Assembly (NCBI GenBank): GCA_014529385.2
Contig: CM043959.1
Span: 86,268,529-86,332,528 of the forward strand
Reading direction: 5' to 3'
DNA length: 64,000 bases
From: Adiantum capillus-veneris
Lineage: Eukaryota; Streptophyta; Polypodiopsida; Polypodiales; Pteridaceae
In this document: one piece after another, positions 55,949 through 64,000 of the stretch
How positions within the stretch are numbered: the stretch's first letter is position 1
How the letters are laid out: each line of letters begins with the position of its first letter
The notes under the pieces: generated by a model
What the model saw: the letters and a program-made list of their open reading frames with translations, nothing else
What the model was told of the DNA's origin: nothing
Databases searched by the model: none
Made by a program: the position numbers and the translations under genes

Positions 55949-57185
55949 TGTAACATTTAACGGCCTAGTAACTTGTGTGTAGCGGAAAATAGCATGAACA
56001 TAGTGAGCATTTCATTAGAATAGATTCCTAATGAGCATAACAAGAGTGCTTGGGTGGAGAGAGCAACACAAATCATAACACCTAGTTAGATAGGCATGAA
56101 CAATACTTCAAAAGAGAGAGAAATTAAGCTATTGACAACAATTGAGGACCGGATTTACATGGAGCCAGTCCCCCCCCCCCCCCCAAAAGGCTTTGTCTTA
56201 TAGGTTTCCTTCATCAAGGGAGACATTTTACAATACAATTCTTTGTGTTCCTTCAATAACTAGCTAGTGCAATGAAGATGGAAGCTTCAAGCACTAAGCA
56301 AACACTTATAAAACATGACATCAATTCCCTCAGGGTCTCAAACCCAAGACCTCACACACCTTCAAAGATGGTGCGAGCTAGCGGGGTATGAGAGTAGATT
56401 GAGAGGAAGAAGGAGTAGTCTTACGAGAAAGAAGTATATCTCCTCACATAATCACTCATAAAAGCTTAGCATAGCTTAGTAATTAGCATGGTAGAGGAGA
56501 TGAGCATGCATTGAAGCTTGGCTCTTGGTTGGATTTGCATCACAAAGCCAAGAGTTGTTGGTGTAGGCCTCCCTTTTCACAAGCTTGGAGTAGATGATGA
56601 GCTTTCCATTAAAGCTTGAGAGAGGGGAGAGAGAGAGAGAGAGAGAGAGAGAGTCTTCTTGCTCCACATATGAGATTGTGTGAGTGTGTGTGTGATAATG
56701 CCTTTGAAAAATCAGCCTCCTCTCTCTCTTGGTCGACCCCTCTTGCTAAATCCTCTTGTTGGCTTTCCATTGGACCTCTCCAAGCTTAGCCAATAGGGTT
56801 TAAGAAGCATAAGTGATAGTCTTGTGGCATATGTCCCCCTTTTCCCTTTTGTGAGAGCTTTAGGTAATTAAATAATGCAACTAAACTCTCATTGGACCCC
56901 TTTGTCTTCTGGCCAATAGGAATCACGCAAGCCATTGGGCTGCTGAATGCTCATTGGACCCCTTGGGAGACTGTCCAATAGTCTTCTAGAGAGCTTAATT
57001 CTTATTGGTTCTTTTATCAAGTGTTTTTAAATGAATTAAACTAGATTTACTCTAGCCTAATTCTCATTGGTCCACCTCTATGGCCATCCAACCTCTATGG
57101 CCATCCAATAGGATTTGAGTGCATCTTGTGGGCAATTGGCCTGGGGAGCTGACATGGTTCCTATTCCCTTTGTGTAAAGGGAGCC

Positions 57186-57190
<5 letters not shown>

Positions 57191-57246
<56 letters not shown>
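57191..57246. repeat. (GT)n microsatellite in the left LTR
   Basis: About 56 bp of GT. At the matching place in the right LTR (63489-63502) there are only a few GT units. Confidence 0.97.
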
Positions 57247-57248
<2 letters not shown>

Positions 57249-57481
57249 CTCTCTCATCCCCTATTTACAGGGCTCGCCCTTTCCTATGTAGGAGTCTTGA
57301 AGATTTTTTTGGCACACTCACAAAGCATCCAATTTTACTAAGCTTGACCATTGGACACAACCTTTGAATTTTGGAACCTTAGCATTTTGGAAATCTTAAT
57401 GGGATGAACCTTAGGGTCTTTAAAGCCCATTGTTGCACATTGCTCTTTTGCAGATGGCCCCCCCTTTGGATCCCTCTTTTC

Positions 57482-57708
57482 TGTTACCATATGTGTGTGG
57501 TAGTGATGTGTGTGAACACACTAGGACTGCCGGGGCATTTTTTCCCTCTTTAGGAGGTTTTTTCCCCCGTGCATTGTATATACGCCCATCACTCTAGGGC
57601 TATCTATCTTTCCATTGCACACTAAGTAACACACTCTCTATTGTGTGCCTTAAGCTTCCTTCGTCTTCTCCAAGCTGTGTGTGTTTCTCTGCAACCCTAA
57701 TTCCAACA
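57482..57708 (+). mobile_element. Solo LTR of the copia family, 227 bp
   Basis: TGTTACCATATG...ATTCCAACA matches the 5' LTR at 23586-23812 over its whole length with few differences. It is flanked by the 5-bp duplication ttttc (57477-57481 and 57709-57713). The right chromovirus LTR shows the empty site. It arose by LTR-LTR recombination after insertion. Confidence 0.96.
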
Positions 57709-57854
57709 TTTTCCCTGCTTTGGATCCCTACTGTGGTCGGTCTGCCAGCTTGACCAATATTCTAGCTTTTTCTCCCCTGGTACTTCCCCATATTAAATGA
57801 TAAGTTTAACATGAGAAACTCATTTAGGAGAATTAGATATTAGTTATTATGACA

Positions 57855-57867
57855 TTACCTCTCTCTT
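57855..57867 (-). promoter_or_regulatory. Polypurine tract of the chromovirus
   Basis: On the minus strand aagagagaggtaa lies directly before the 3' LTR start TGTCATAATA. It is the expected plus-strand primer for LTR elements. Confidence 0.7.
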
Positions 57868-58206
57868 GAAATCATAGTCGTCCTTGACTATGGGGTAGCG
57901 AAGATAAAGCCTATTCATTAGTCATTTTTCTAGCGGGTAGAGGATCCCTATTACCCTATGACATCGTTCCAGAATGGATGACTAATCCATTTGGTGCTTG
58001 AGAGCCTAAGCTACCGCAAGCATGCATGCACATTAGTCCTAACAAGCTTTCATAGTAGAGTGACAAGCTCTACTTGGTGTTTGGGAGATGTTGTCTCCGC
58101 AAACTTGATTCTAAGCATGCATACTACTTAACATTTGTGCACAATAAAGAAAAAGAGAGTCTTATAAGACAAAATCTTTGTCCATTTTAAACATTTGTAC
58201 ATTTGC

Positions 58207-58440
58207 TTACTCTAGGGAAGCATTGTAAGCATTGACAAGGTTTAGGTTATCCTTTAATTGTATGCCTTGCATCCATCTAGCATCTTCAAAAGGATAATTT
58301 TTAAACTTAATAAGATACCGTCGGATAATCTTACCGCCTCTTAATACCTAGTCTTCATGTCGCAGAATGGACTCGGGCTGCAACACCTCTTCTTGGTCCT
58401 CAATCTCCGGTGGGTCTTCAATAGTTGGTTCTTGAGGTGG
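58207..58440 (-). pseudogene. Chromodomain at the end of the integrase
   Basis: The minus strand reads [30 protein letters not shown], a stop (58348-58350), VLRGGKIIRRYLIKFKNYPF and EDARWMQ, ending at a stop at 58207. This is the chromodomain pattern (VEAIL-x-R, then YLVKWKGYP-x-E-x-A-x-W), which in chromoviruses targets insertion to particular chromatin. One in-frame stop is the only damage in it. Confidence 0.82.
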
Positions 58441-59890
58441 CTCTCCTTTGTAAGGCTTTGGTAGGCTCACATGGAAAGCATTGTGTATGAGCCAATGGCC
58501 AGGCAACTTGAGTTGATAGGCCATCTCATTGATTGGTCTAAGAATCTGGAAGGGACCATAGTACCTTTTTGCTAACTTAGCATAGTACTTTTGGTGTCCC
58601 GTAGGATTCTTGCCCGTCGTGTGCCTTAATCGAGCCTTGGGAAGTTTAAGTAAGACCCAATCATTTCTTTAAAGGCTTGGGCTCTTCTGTGCTTATCAAC
58701 AGCAGCCTTTTGCCTTTGTTGTGAGATAGAGATAGCATCCTTAATCTTTTGGAAAGATTCTTGTAGGTCTCAACTATACTCATTTGCAGCGAAGATCTTC
58801 CCGTGTACCTTAAGTAGCAGGGGTCTTTTTGATCTTCCCTCAATTACCTCGAAAGGTGCTTTTCCCGTGGAAGTATGTACAGTATTATTGTAGACATACT
58901 CCACTAATAAGGGTAAGTACTTCTCCCATTGGGACCTTTGGTCTACTTCCGTTACGTAGGCTTTTAGTAGATCAAGAATTGTTAGGTTAGCTATTTCACT
59001 TTGGCCATCCGTTTGCGTGTGATAGGCCAAAGAGAAGTTTAGCCTTGTTCCTAAATTCTCAAAGAGACCCTTCCAAAAATTACTGGTCATTCTAGGACAC
59101 GGGGTATTCACTAAGGGTTACCGTATGGTATCACGTGAGTGTACAATAGGGGGGTTTTCTAAGGCCAAATGGATAGATTTTACATAGGAGGGTCCCGTAT
59201 ATAGGGGTTAAAAAGGAAATTTTGTTCCATGCAGGTGGCGTCCCCCTATTACTACTAGTGAATCCTCCGTGTTCTAGGATCTCTATCCGACACTATGGAC
59301 ATCGGCAAGCCATGGTACTTGAAGATGTGTGATATGAAGAGGGTTGCCATTTGATGGGCTTTGATAGTCTTTTTGACAGGTATAAAATGAGCTTGTTTGT
59401 TGAACCTGTCTACTATCGTCCATATTCTCGTATTCCCATGGATAGACTTCGGCAACCTAAAGATAAAATCCATGGATATGCTCTCCCATGGTGAATTAGG
59501 GATTGGCAAAGGTTGAAGCAATCCAGGTTGCTTCCCTTTATCAAACTTTGTCTTTTGGCATACCACACATTTAGAAACATACTCTTGTATATTTGCTTTC
59601 ATGGTAGGCCAATAGAAATATGTTTCAATCCCTTTTAGGGTAGACTGAATCCCTCTATGCCCCGCATAAGGAGGAGCATGAGATCCATACATTACTTTCT
59701 CACCTAGTGAGTTAGTAACGCATAGTCTATTTCCATAGAGAAGATAACCATCTTGTAAAGTAAATGGTTCCTCTTTCTTCCCTAATGCAAGGGCTGAAAT
59801 CACATCTCTAAAATCGGGATCAATAGCATACTCATCTATCATAGAAGATAGATCATTGTGAGTTGCTATGGAAACCGTATTCACTCTCGG
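58441..59890 (-). pseudogene. Chromovirus integrase, split by a MITE
   Basis: From right to left on the minus strand: zinc finger HAPPYAGHRGIQSTLKGIET, YFYWPTMKANIQEYVSKCVV, C..C; core ISMDFIFRLPKSIHGNTRIW (first Asp) and TIVDRFNKQAHFIPV...HIFKYHGLPMSIVSDRDPR (second Asp). Then the 174-bp MITE, then RMTSNFWKGLFENLGTRLNF, AYHTQTDGQSEIANLTILDL (Glu) and a C-terminal block with [10 protein letters not shown]-like residues to about 58540. Removing the MITE and one target copy restores continuity at DPR-M. Other frame changes are present near 58800. Confidence 0.88.
59098..59271 (+). mobile_element. MITE copy 1 (174 bp) in chromovirus integrase
   Basis: The ends are CACGGGGTATTCACTAAG and, on the other strand, CACGGAGGATTCACTAG, an imperfect terminal inverted repeat of about 17 bp. 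The 8-bp duplication ttctagga flanks it exactly (59090-59097 and 59272-59279). The 8-bp TSD suggests the hAT superfamily. It is too short to code, so it is a non-autonomous element. A same-length relative lies at 37608-37781. Confidence 0.92.
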
Positions 59891-60180
59891 TCGTCTTGAG
59901 AGTGCATCTGCTACTTGATTATGCTTGCCAGCAATGTGAGCAATATGAAAATGAAATTGCGAAAGGAAATTTGGCCACCTCATTTGTTTGTCGGAGAGCT
60001 TGGTCTGCGTCATGAAGTACTTAAGGCTTTGGTGATCCGTCCCCGCAGAATGCAAGGAGTTCCCAATAGTGCTTCCATGAGTCTAAGGCATGTAGAACTG
60101 CAAGGAGATCCTTTTCATATATTCCTAGAGCTTGCTCAACAGGGTCGAACCTTCGACTTTCATAGGGTATGGCGTGCCCT
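59890..60180 (-). pseudogene. Chromovirus RNase H, fused directly to protease
   Basis: The minus strand reads EGHAIPYESRRFDPVEQALG, IYEKDLLAVLHALDSWKHYW, a one-base frame change, then TDHQSLKYFMTQTKLSDKQM, RWPNFLSQF, HIAHIAGKHNQVADALSRRP. This is the complete second half of a Ty3 RNase H. Its first residues are joined without any RT to the protease end WFDRMAVLL; a TAA lies at the join in place of the usual Gln codon. Confidence 0.87.
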
Positions 60181-60182
60181 TC

Positions 60183-60488
60183 TTAAAGCAGAACAGCCAT
60201 GCGATCAAACCATGGTGGCCCTAGGTTTACATCCTCATGCTTGAGAGGAGAGATAAAGAAGTCCTCTTTGTCCACATATCTTTGGATATGGAGCCTCAAT
60301 TTCCCGATTAAGGGAGTGCTTGAAGCTTCTTGCCCCTTGAAAGCACCATCTGCGGGTAGGACATCTCCCATCTCATGGGCTTGGATGCCTAGCTTGGTGG
60401 CCAACTTTGTGGATATGAAATTGTGAGTAGAACTAGGGTCAAAGAGAATAAAAGCATCATGTTCTTTACCTTTCCCCAAGCATGGCAT
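60183..60488 (-). pseudogene. Chromovirus aspartic protease
   Basis: AFILFDPSSTHNFISTKLAT is the active-site region. The normal Asp-Ser-Gly-Ser/Ala is Asp-Pro-Ser-Ser here, so the essential Gly is lost. The later blocks DFFISPLKHEDVNLGPPWFD correspond to the usual LG-x-PW hallmark at the end of the domain and run straight into RNase H. Confidence 0.83.
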
Positions 60489-62067
60489 AGAGGAGATCCT
60501 TTGTGTTGAGCTTCCTCTTCTTGGATTTCGACGAAGGTAGCTCTAGGAGGCTCATGGCGGGTGTTCTTTTGGGGACAAGCGCGATACACATGCCCTTGCT
60601 CGCCGCACTTGATACACGGTTATCCTTGCGATAACGCTCAAGCTCTTCAGGAGAGAGTTTGTTTTTGCCTTTGTAAACTTCCTTCTCCTTAGCTTTGTTG
60701 TTATTGGAATTGCCCTTAGGAGACTTTTGGACATTGTCCTTCCCCTTAGGCTCATTGGAACCCTTGTTTTCCGTGGGCTTAGAATTTCTCTTAGCCCCTG
60801 TTTGAAAATTGATTCGTGAAGCCACCATGGTATGGTGTATAACCGCAGATATGGTGCATGGCCTTTGGGAGTTAACATACTCCGCCATTTCTTCAGTTAA
60901 GCCCGCACAAAATTGTTGTTTTTGCTCTCCAAAATCCATCTTTTTGAAGATAATGGCTTTGAGATATAAGTTCCATAACTTGTCTACATATTTGTGAATG
61001 GATTTGTAGGGAGAGAGCTTTAAGCTTCACCACTCGGTGAGTACTTTGTCTTTGGCATTGGTGGCCAAAAACTGCTTCATGATGGAAGCTCTTAAAGCTT
61101 TCCATGTTCGTGGCTCTTCACCGTTGGCCCGTAGGCTAGACCACCATTGCCTGGCGGACTTTTGAAAGTGCATAGCTACATGGCGTAGCTTAGAGGACTC
61201 CGTGAAGCCCTCATCTCCAAACACCGCATCGAATTGTTGGATGAAAGCCAAGACTTTGTCCATAGCATCAAAAGTTCCATCGTAGGTAAGGAAAGAGATG
61301 CTCTTTCCTCCCTCTTTGAACTTCTTGAGCTTGGACGACCTCTTCCACGCCACATAGGATTTCCTATGGCCTCTTCTTTTTTATGGTTCAAAATTTGCAC
61401 CATTGCTTTCTTCAGAAGATGAAGAATTTGAGGAAGATGGAGAAGAGGGTGACCTCTTTCTTGCCTTGGTCCTCCTTGTCTGCACCATCACTTTCTTCAT
61501 AAGAGGAAGATGGTGGAGAAGATGGAGAAGAGGGTGACCTCTTTCTCGCCTTTTTATTCTCTTATTTTTTATCATCCCTCTTTGAATTATGGTGTGGAGA
61601 GGTGTGCGATGGTCTTCTCCGTTTAGGAAGTGATGGAGAGCGTTTTGCCTGCCGTCTTCATGGAGCCATATTCCTCGAGGTGGCAAGAGACTCACTTCTT
61701 TCTCGTTCCTTTGGTGGGGGCTCTTGAGTTCTCCTTTGGGAAGGAGATGCGTCATCAAGAAGAAAATTTTTGAGCCCTTTGTATGGATCCTCTTCTTCTT
61801 CCCAAATCGGAGAGAGGCCTCTTTTGGGAGTCTCGCAAGGAGGCTTCCTAGGTACTCTCTCGTCATGGTGGGGAGTTTGGAGAATCCCATGAGCACGAAG
61901 TTGCTGTTGCACTTCACTTTGGAGGGATGGATTGCCCACGGCTTGTTGAAGCGTAGAAACAAGGTAGTTAACAAGCATAGGGGCATCATTAGTAGCCTAC
62001 TCATTAGCAAAATCAAAGCTATCAACATTAATTTCACTCTCTTTGATATTGTCAACCATTCTAACAA
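60440..62067 (-). pseudogene. Chromovirus gag with zinc knuckle
   Basis: The N-terminal part (61978-61658) reads MLVNYLVSTLQQAVGNPSLQ and a Pro/Arg-rich tail. A Ser/Lys-rich hinge has an 85-bp duplication (61442-61465 and 61527-61550 mark the two ends). The capsid frame (61353-61027) has YDGTFDAMDKVLAFIQQFDA, LRHVAMHFQKSARQWWSSLR and IMKQFLATNAKDKVLTEW. The last part (60939-60466) has QFCAGLTEEMAEYVNSQRPC and a basic linker. The CCHC knuckle is split over frames (C-x2-CGEQGHV then YRACPQ, about 60610-60570). Several frameshifts separate these blocks. Confidence 0.85.
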
Positions 62068-62461
62068 TTTTTAGGTGTAATATTTTTAAGTGTACTTTGG
62101 TACATCAAGCCCTAGTTGCTGCTCCTCTTTACCCCTTTAGAAAAGCACTCAAGATACTGTACCCGTGGCTCGAATATCATTAATTGCAAGGATTAGAAGA
62201 GAGGGTCTTTCAACACCAAACAGCACCCGCTCCTATCAAGCTTCTAATAGCTCAATAGTGGTTAAGCCGTAGGCAAGCCCCGTAGGACTCCACTATTAAG
62301 ACAATAGCTCTCGACGGTGATGCCCCGTTATCTGCACAAAGGTAGGCGCACTGCAAAGCTGAAAAATCCCTATTCTACTTACTCAATTGAAATTAATAAT
62401 ACCAACCATTTATAGCTAGCTTGAGGACCTCCCTTCTTGAGCAAGAAAAGAGAAAGCTTGT

Positions 62462-62473
62462 GCTCTGATACCA
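62462..62473 (-). promoter_or_regulatory. Chromovirus primer-binding site
   Basis: The minus strand tggtatcagagc is one base from the end of the 5' LTR. It is the perfect complement of the initiator tRNA-Met 3' end. Confidence 0.93.
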
Positions 62474-62474
62474 A

Positions 62475-63875
62475 TGTAACATTTAATGGCCTAGTAACTT
62501 GTGTGTAGCGGAAAATAGCATGAACATAGTGATCATTTCATTAGAATAGATTCCTAATGAGCATAACAAGAGTGCTTGGGTGGAGAGAGCAACAAAACAC
62601 ATACACCTAGTTATATAGACATGAACAATACTTCAAAAGAGAGAGAAATTAAGCTATTGACAGCAGTTGAGGATTAGATTTACATGGAGCCGGTCCCCCC
62701 TCCAAAAGGCTTTGTATTATAGGTTTCCCCCATCAAGGGAGACATTTTACAATACAATTCTTTGTGTTTCTTCAATAACTAGCTAGTGCAATGACGATGG
62801 AAGCTTCAAGCACTAAGAAAACACTTATAAAACACAACATCAATTCCCTCACGGTCTCAGACCCAAGACCTCACACACCTTCAAAGATGGTGAGAGCTAG
62901 TGGGGTATGAGAGTAGATTGAGAGGAAGAAGGAGTAGTCTTACCAGAAAGAAGTGTATCTCCTCACATAATCACTCATAAAAGCTTAGCATAGCTTAGTA
63001 ATTAGCATGGTAGAGGAGATGAGCATGCATTGAAGCTTGGCTCTTGGTTGGATTTGCATCACAAAGCCAAGAGTTGTTGGTGTAGGCCTCCCTTCTCACA
63101 AGCTTGGAGTAGATGATCTTTCCATTAAAGTGATAGTCTTGTGACATGTGTCCCCCTTTCCCTTTTTGTGAGAGCTTTAGGTAATTAAATAATGAAACTA
63201 AACTCTCATTGGACCCCTTTGTCTTCTGGCCAATAGGAATCAGGCAAGCCATTGGGCTGTCGAATGCTCATTGAACCCCTTGGGAGACTGTCCAATAGTC
63301 TTCTAGAGAGCTTAATTCTTATTGGTTCTTTTATCAATTGTTTTTAAATAAATTAAAAGATTTACTCTAGCCTAATTCTCATTAGTCCACCTCTATGGCC
63401 ATCCAATAGGGTTTGAGTGTACCTTGTGGGCAATTGGCCTGGGGAGCTGACATGTGTCCCCTATTCCCTTTCTGTAAAGGGAGCCTGTGAGTGTGTGTGT
63501 TTCTCTCTCATCCCCTACTTACAGGGCTCGCCCTTTCCTATGTAGGAGTCTTGAAGACTTTTTTGGCACACTCACAAAGCATCCAATTTTACTAAGCTTG
63601 ACCATTGGATACAACCTTTGAATTTTGGAACCTTAGCATTTTGGAAGTCTTAATGGGATGAACCTTAGGGTCTTTAAAGCCCATTGTTGCACATTGCTCT
63701 TTTGCAGATGGCCCCCCCTTTGGATCCCTATTTTCCCTCCTTTGGATCCCTATTATGGCCGGTTCCCAGCTTAACCAATATTCTAGCTTTTTCTCCCTTG
63801 GTACTTTCCCATATTAAATGATCAGTTTAACATGAGAAAATCATTTAGGAGAATTAGATATTAGTTATTATGATA
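62475..63875 (-). repeat. Right LTR (5' LTR) of the chromovirus
   Basis: 1401 bp, matching the left LTR throughout except for microsatellite length, the solo copia LTR and a deletion near 63125 that removes the GA tract and roughly 190 bp found on the left. Outer TSD GTAAA is at 63876-63880. Confidence 0.93.
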
Positions 63876-63880
63876 GTAAA

Positions 63881-64000
63881 AGACAAAGTGTTAGTAGGAA
63901 TAGTTGTGCTAAATCCTAGAGGTGAAAAGATTTTTGGCAAAGGGTTTCACTTGGAGGAGGTTCATTCCAACAACGAGGAGGCAGAATATCATGATCTCAT
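63881..64000 (+). pseudogene. Continuation of second RNase H of the split Tat-like element
   Basis: The plus strand reads DKVLVGIVVLNPRGEKIFGK, GFHLEEVHSNN and EEAEYHDL, matching GGIIIYDAQG...SNNEAEYMAL of the Tat-like element at 12.6 kb. It runs off the window edge. Confidence 0.8.

Larger units (their letters stand above)
55949..57854 (-). repeat. Left LTR (3' LTR) of the chromovirus
   Basis: It begins tgtaacatttaacggcc and ends ttattatgaca in plus coordinates. It is 1906 bp long because it holds the 227-bp copia solo LTR plus TSD and expanded microsatellites: C15 at 56170, GA at 56627-56653, GT at 57191-57246. The right LTR lacks these and also has a deletion near 63125 relative to this copy. 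Confidence 0.92.
55949..63875 (-). mobile_element. Chromovirus (Ty3/gypsy) with both LTRs, lacking reverse transcriptase
   Basis: The element is bounded by TSD GTAAA at 55944-55948 and 63876-63880. On the minus strand the order is 5' LTR (63875-62475), primer-binding site, gag, zinc knuckle, protease, RNase H, integrase, chromodomain, polypurine tract (57867-57855) and 3' LTR (57854-55949). LTRs read TGTCATAATAAC...AAATGTTACA. The right copy's outer terminal base has mutated (TGACA to TGATA in plus coordinates). The RT domain is entirely missing. A solo copia LTR and a MITE are inserted in it. It sits inside the second RNase H of an older Tat-like element. Confidence 0.93.
53600..64000 (+). 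mobile_element. Tat-like Ty3/gypsy element split by a chromovirus
   Basis: Plus-strand coding runs from about 53610 to 55948, is interrupted by the chromovirus (55949-63875), and resumes at 63881. The last bases before the insertion encode LYFDGAYKR of the second RNase H. The first bases after it encode GIVVLNPRGEKIFGKGFHLE then EVHSNNEEAEYHDL, the next part of the same domain. The element continues beyond the right edge. No LTR of this element is inside the window. Confidence 0.87.

Overview
This window looks like repeat-dense nuclear DNA from a land plant. It carries Ty3/gypsy elements of several lineages, Ty1/copia elements, CACTA (En/Spm) transposon pieces, a hAT remnant, a small inverted-repeat transposon family and many long AG/CT, AC/GT and poly-C tracts. 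Plant-type features include primer-binding sites matching initiator tRNA-Met, TNP2 transposases with DUF4218/DUF4216 segments, a chromodomain at the end of one Ty3 polyprotein, and introns with clean GT..AG borders. I cannot name the species. There is no rRNA, no intact tRNA gene, no CRISPR array and no bacterial-style operon. Almost every coding region is broken by stops or frameshifts. Most annotation is by protein-motif reading, so edges are approximate unless an LTR end or a target-site duplication (TSD) fixes them.

Layout, left half. 1-7.2 kb: mostly unassigned, with a truncated LTR (990-1884), a 133-bp tandem duplication and a decayed minus-strand gag. 7.2-15.3 kb: a Ty3/gypsy element of the Tat-like type (two RNase H domains) with partial LTRs at 7607-8486 and 14437-15318. 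15.3-17.8 kb: microsatellites and a hAT remnant. 17.8-28.8 kb: CACTA material. It comprises a plus-strand TNP2 segment, then a CACTA terminus opening a minus-oriented 3' half, then a nearly 1-kb inverted copy whose right arm is split by a Ty1/copia element (23586-28180).

Middle. 28.8-31.9 kb: decayed minus-strand gypsy. 31.9-33.5 kb: 5' part of another gypsy, joined directly to the 3' half of a second copy of the copia family (33.5-35.1 kb). 35.1-36.5 kb: N-terminal half of a TNP2 on the minus strand. 36.5-42 kb: tandem repeats, a 174-bp MITE, a spliced coding remnant, a second probable CACTA terminus (about 40795) and a tRNA-derived SINE head. 42-46 kb: largely unassigned.

Right half. 46.1-50.9 kb: a gag-only LTR element whose U5/primer-binding-site block is duplicated. 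51.0-52.0 kb: copia integrase fragment. 52.2-52.8 kb: the only convincing non-transposon gene, three exons of a small membrane protein. 53.6-64.0 kb: a Tat-like gypsy split by a chromovirus (55949-63875, TSD GTAAA). That chromovirus holds a solo copia LTR (TSD TTTTC) and a MITE (8-bp TSD), and has lost its whole reverse transcriptase by an internal deletion.

These genes do not form a pathway. The region is a stack of selfish elements with readable insertion order. The most interesting signals are the CACTA inverted repeat with a fold-back at its repair junction, the RT-less chromovirus, the MITE family, the duplicated primer-binding site, and the membrane-protein gene whose intron contains a microsatellite.
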